A DNA stretch of 30,352 nucleotides from an uncultured Eubacteriales bacterium (lineage in GTDB: Bacteria > Bacillota > Clostridia > Christensenellales > CAG-138): positions 1-30,352 of the forward strand of contig UQRU01000014.1 of NCBI GenBank assembly GCA_900543475.1. Reading direction: 5' to 3'. Under the pieces are notes generated by a model. That model was not told the DNA's origin, ran no database searches, and saw only the letters and a list, made by a program, of their open reading frames with translations. Positions 29,340 to 30,352 of the stretch are shown here, one piece after another. Each line of letters starts with the position of its first letter. The stretch's first letter is position 1. The position numbers and the translations under genes were made by a program.

Positions 29340-30352
29340 TCAAAGCACAATGATTTCCCGACGATAGGTGGATAGCCATTCCGGCGAGCCATCCCGTACA
29401 ATAATGGCATCCTCATACCGCTGGCCAATACCGGGCTTCCACAAGAACAAACAAATATCAAAGGTCATGTTCTTTTGCAAAACTACATCGCTGGTCGTCT
29501 CAATAAAAGGCCATTCAGCTTCCATCTGCCCGCATGCATGGGCAGGTCCATACAGAATGGTATCCCCGTAGCCACGGCTGCGAATAAAGTCCTGGGTATC
29601 ATTGGCTGCTTTGCTGGCAACATTGCCGGCATAGAGTTGCTCGCCACAGAACTGTTCAGCATCCAGCGCACATTGATAGAAATCACGTACGTCATCCGGC
29701 ATCTTATCAAAGTACAGCGGGCGCATAATGCTTGTGACATATCCTTCATAGCGGGCGCCAATTCCAATTTGCACTGGCCCACGGCCCAGCTTTATCGGTT
29801 CAGAACGGCCAATCGCTTGGGTGGTTTTTTCCCCGCCAACCACCCAATACATGTAACCTGGCGCCTCCGCGCCGGCCGCCAACATAGCAGCCAATGCCAC
29901 GCCGTTTGCTTCCGTCTCCAACATATCGGGATGAATCACATCCAGAAGCGCCTTAAGGCCGATTTCACCAATGCGGGCAGCTTCACGCAGGCAATTTAAT
30001 TCATTTTCACTTTTGATTGCTTTAAGCTCCTGTAAAAGCCTGTCAGCATTGACAATCTGCACATCTTTGGAAAGGGCCTCCCGCAGATTATCAAAAACGA
30101 CATGGGGGAAGAGCAGCCATCCAGCGATACCAATCCGCTTTGGTGAATAGCCGGAAAGAATCTCTTTCCAGGTGTTCAATTCAAAACCGGGATAGGCAGG
30201 CTGTGCAGAGGAGCGGAAATCCATGACGCGAACCATATGGTTCAGCTGATTAAAATGTGGACCAAATAAGATGCTTTCTGGGCCGGTGATCAGAACCGCT
30301 TCTCCTACACGAGGAACAAGCACGGCCGCTGTTTCAAAGTTGGGCCAATATC
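29340..30352 (-). CDS. Creatinase-like M24-family protein (partial, 5' end outside window)
   Basis: The frame is open to the window edge (30352). The visible N-terminal side reads YWPNFETAAVLVPRVGEAVL, the creatinase-type N-terminal domain. The pita-bread domain follows: AIKSENELNCLREAARIGE, YMYWVVGGEKT, IGIGARYEGYVTSIMRPLYF, GPAHACGQMEAEWP and RYEDAIIVRDGSPEWLS. Of the five metal ligands of M24 peptidases the two Asp (replaced by Gly and Ser) and the first Glu are missing; one His and the last Glu remain. This is like creatinase, which works without metal. Peptidase activity is therefore unlikely. The GTG at 30321-30323 is not the true start. Confidence 0.85.
   Translation of the reverse strand, partial: YWPNFETAAVLVPRVGEAVLITGPESILFGPHFNQLNHMVRVMDFRSSAQPAYPGFELNTWKEILSGYSPKRIGIAGWLLFPHVVFDNLREALSKDVQIVNADRLLQELKAIKSENELNCLREAARIGEIGLKALLDVIHPDMLETEANGVALAAMLAAGAEAPGYMYWVVGGEKTTQAIGRSEPIKLGRGPVQIGIGARYEGYVTSIMRPLYFDKMPDDVRDFYQCALDAEQFCGEQLYAGNVASKAANDTQDFIRSRGYGDTILYGPAHACGQMEAEWPFIETTSDVVLQKNMTFDICLFLWKPGIGQRYEDAIIVRDGSPEWLSTYRREIIVL

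Overview
The window looks like chromosome of a strictly anaerobic, GC-rich Firmicute, most likely a gut member of the Oscillospiraceae/Ruminococcaceae or a neighbouring family. This is inferred from strong AAGGAGG-type ribosome binding sites, Gram-positive signal peptides and a sortase-like tail, a Fur/PerR regulator upstream of rubredoxin/rubrerythrin peroxide-defence genes, a proline-editing deacylase and LytTR/XRE regulators. No rRNA, tRNA, CRISPR array, transposase or phage gene was found.

Layout. (1) 1-1527: tail of an alpha/beta hydrolase, a terminator, and a cell-wall-anchored surface protein. (2) 1528-2098: a non-coding stretch packed with hairpins, including a MITE-like unit (11-bp terminal inverted repeats, bracketed by two 29-bp copies of a terminator hairpin). 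(3) 2099-4363: an operon for a GT2-GtrA glycosyltransferase, a membrane-anchored phosphodiester glycosidase-like protein and a small membrane protein. (4) 4459-6862: an oxidative-stress operon with a self-regulated PerR-like repressor (17-bp palindrome just after its -10 box), a double-rubredoxin protein and a ferredoxin-rubredoxin-rubrerythrin fusion.

(5) 6989-19764 is the centrepiece, a carbohydrate locus of eleven genes on one strand: ROK repressor, SIS-HAD fusion, deoxyhypusine-synthase-like protein, HldA-like PfkB kinase, medium-chain dehydrogenase, XylF-like binding lipoprotein, two-domain ABC ATPase, permease, Gfo/Idh/MocA oxidoreductase, sugar-phosphate isomerase/epimerase-type TIM barrel and ROK kinase. 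The importer plus sugar enzymes imply uptake and catabolism of a sugar or polyol. The SIS + HAD + HldA-like + DHS-like set is not a pathway I can name. The substrate may be a heptose or heptose-like sugar; that is a hypothesis.

(6) 19853-27290: single genes and short operons of housekeeping or accessory type: a prolyl-tRNA deacylase-like protein, a flavin-reductase-like protein, a DUF7000-like protein with a PNPOx-like protein, a frameshifted membrane-protein gene, a TIGR04076 protein, two P-loop kinases, an alpha/beta hydrolase, a LytTR regulator with a membrane partner, and an XRE regulator. (7) 27683-30352, minus strand: an FGGY kinase and a creatinase-like M24 protein cut by the window edge. 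Both are visibly less GC-rich than the rest and may have a separate origin.

All assignments come from reading motifs and context; no database search was run.
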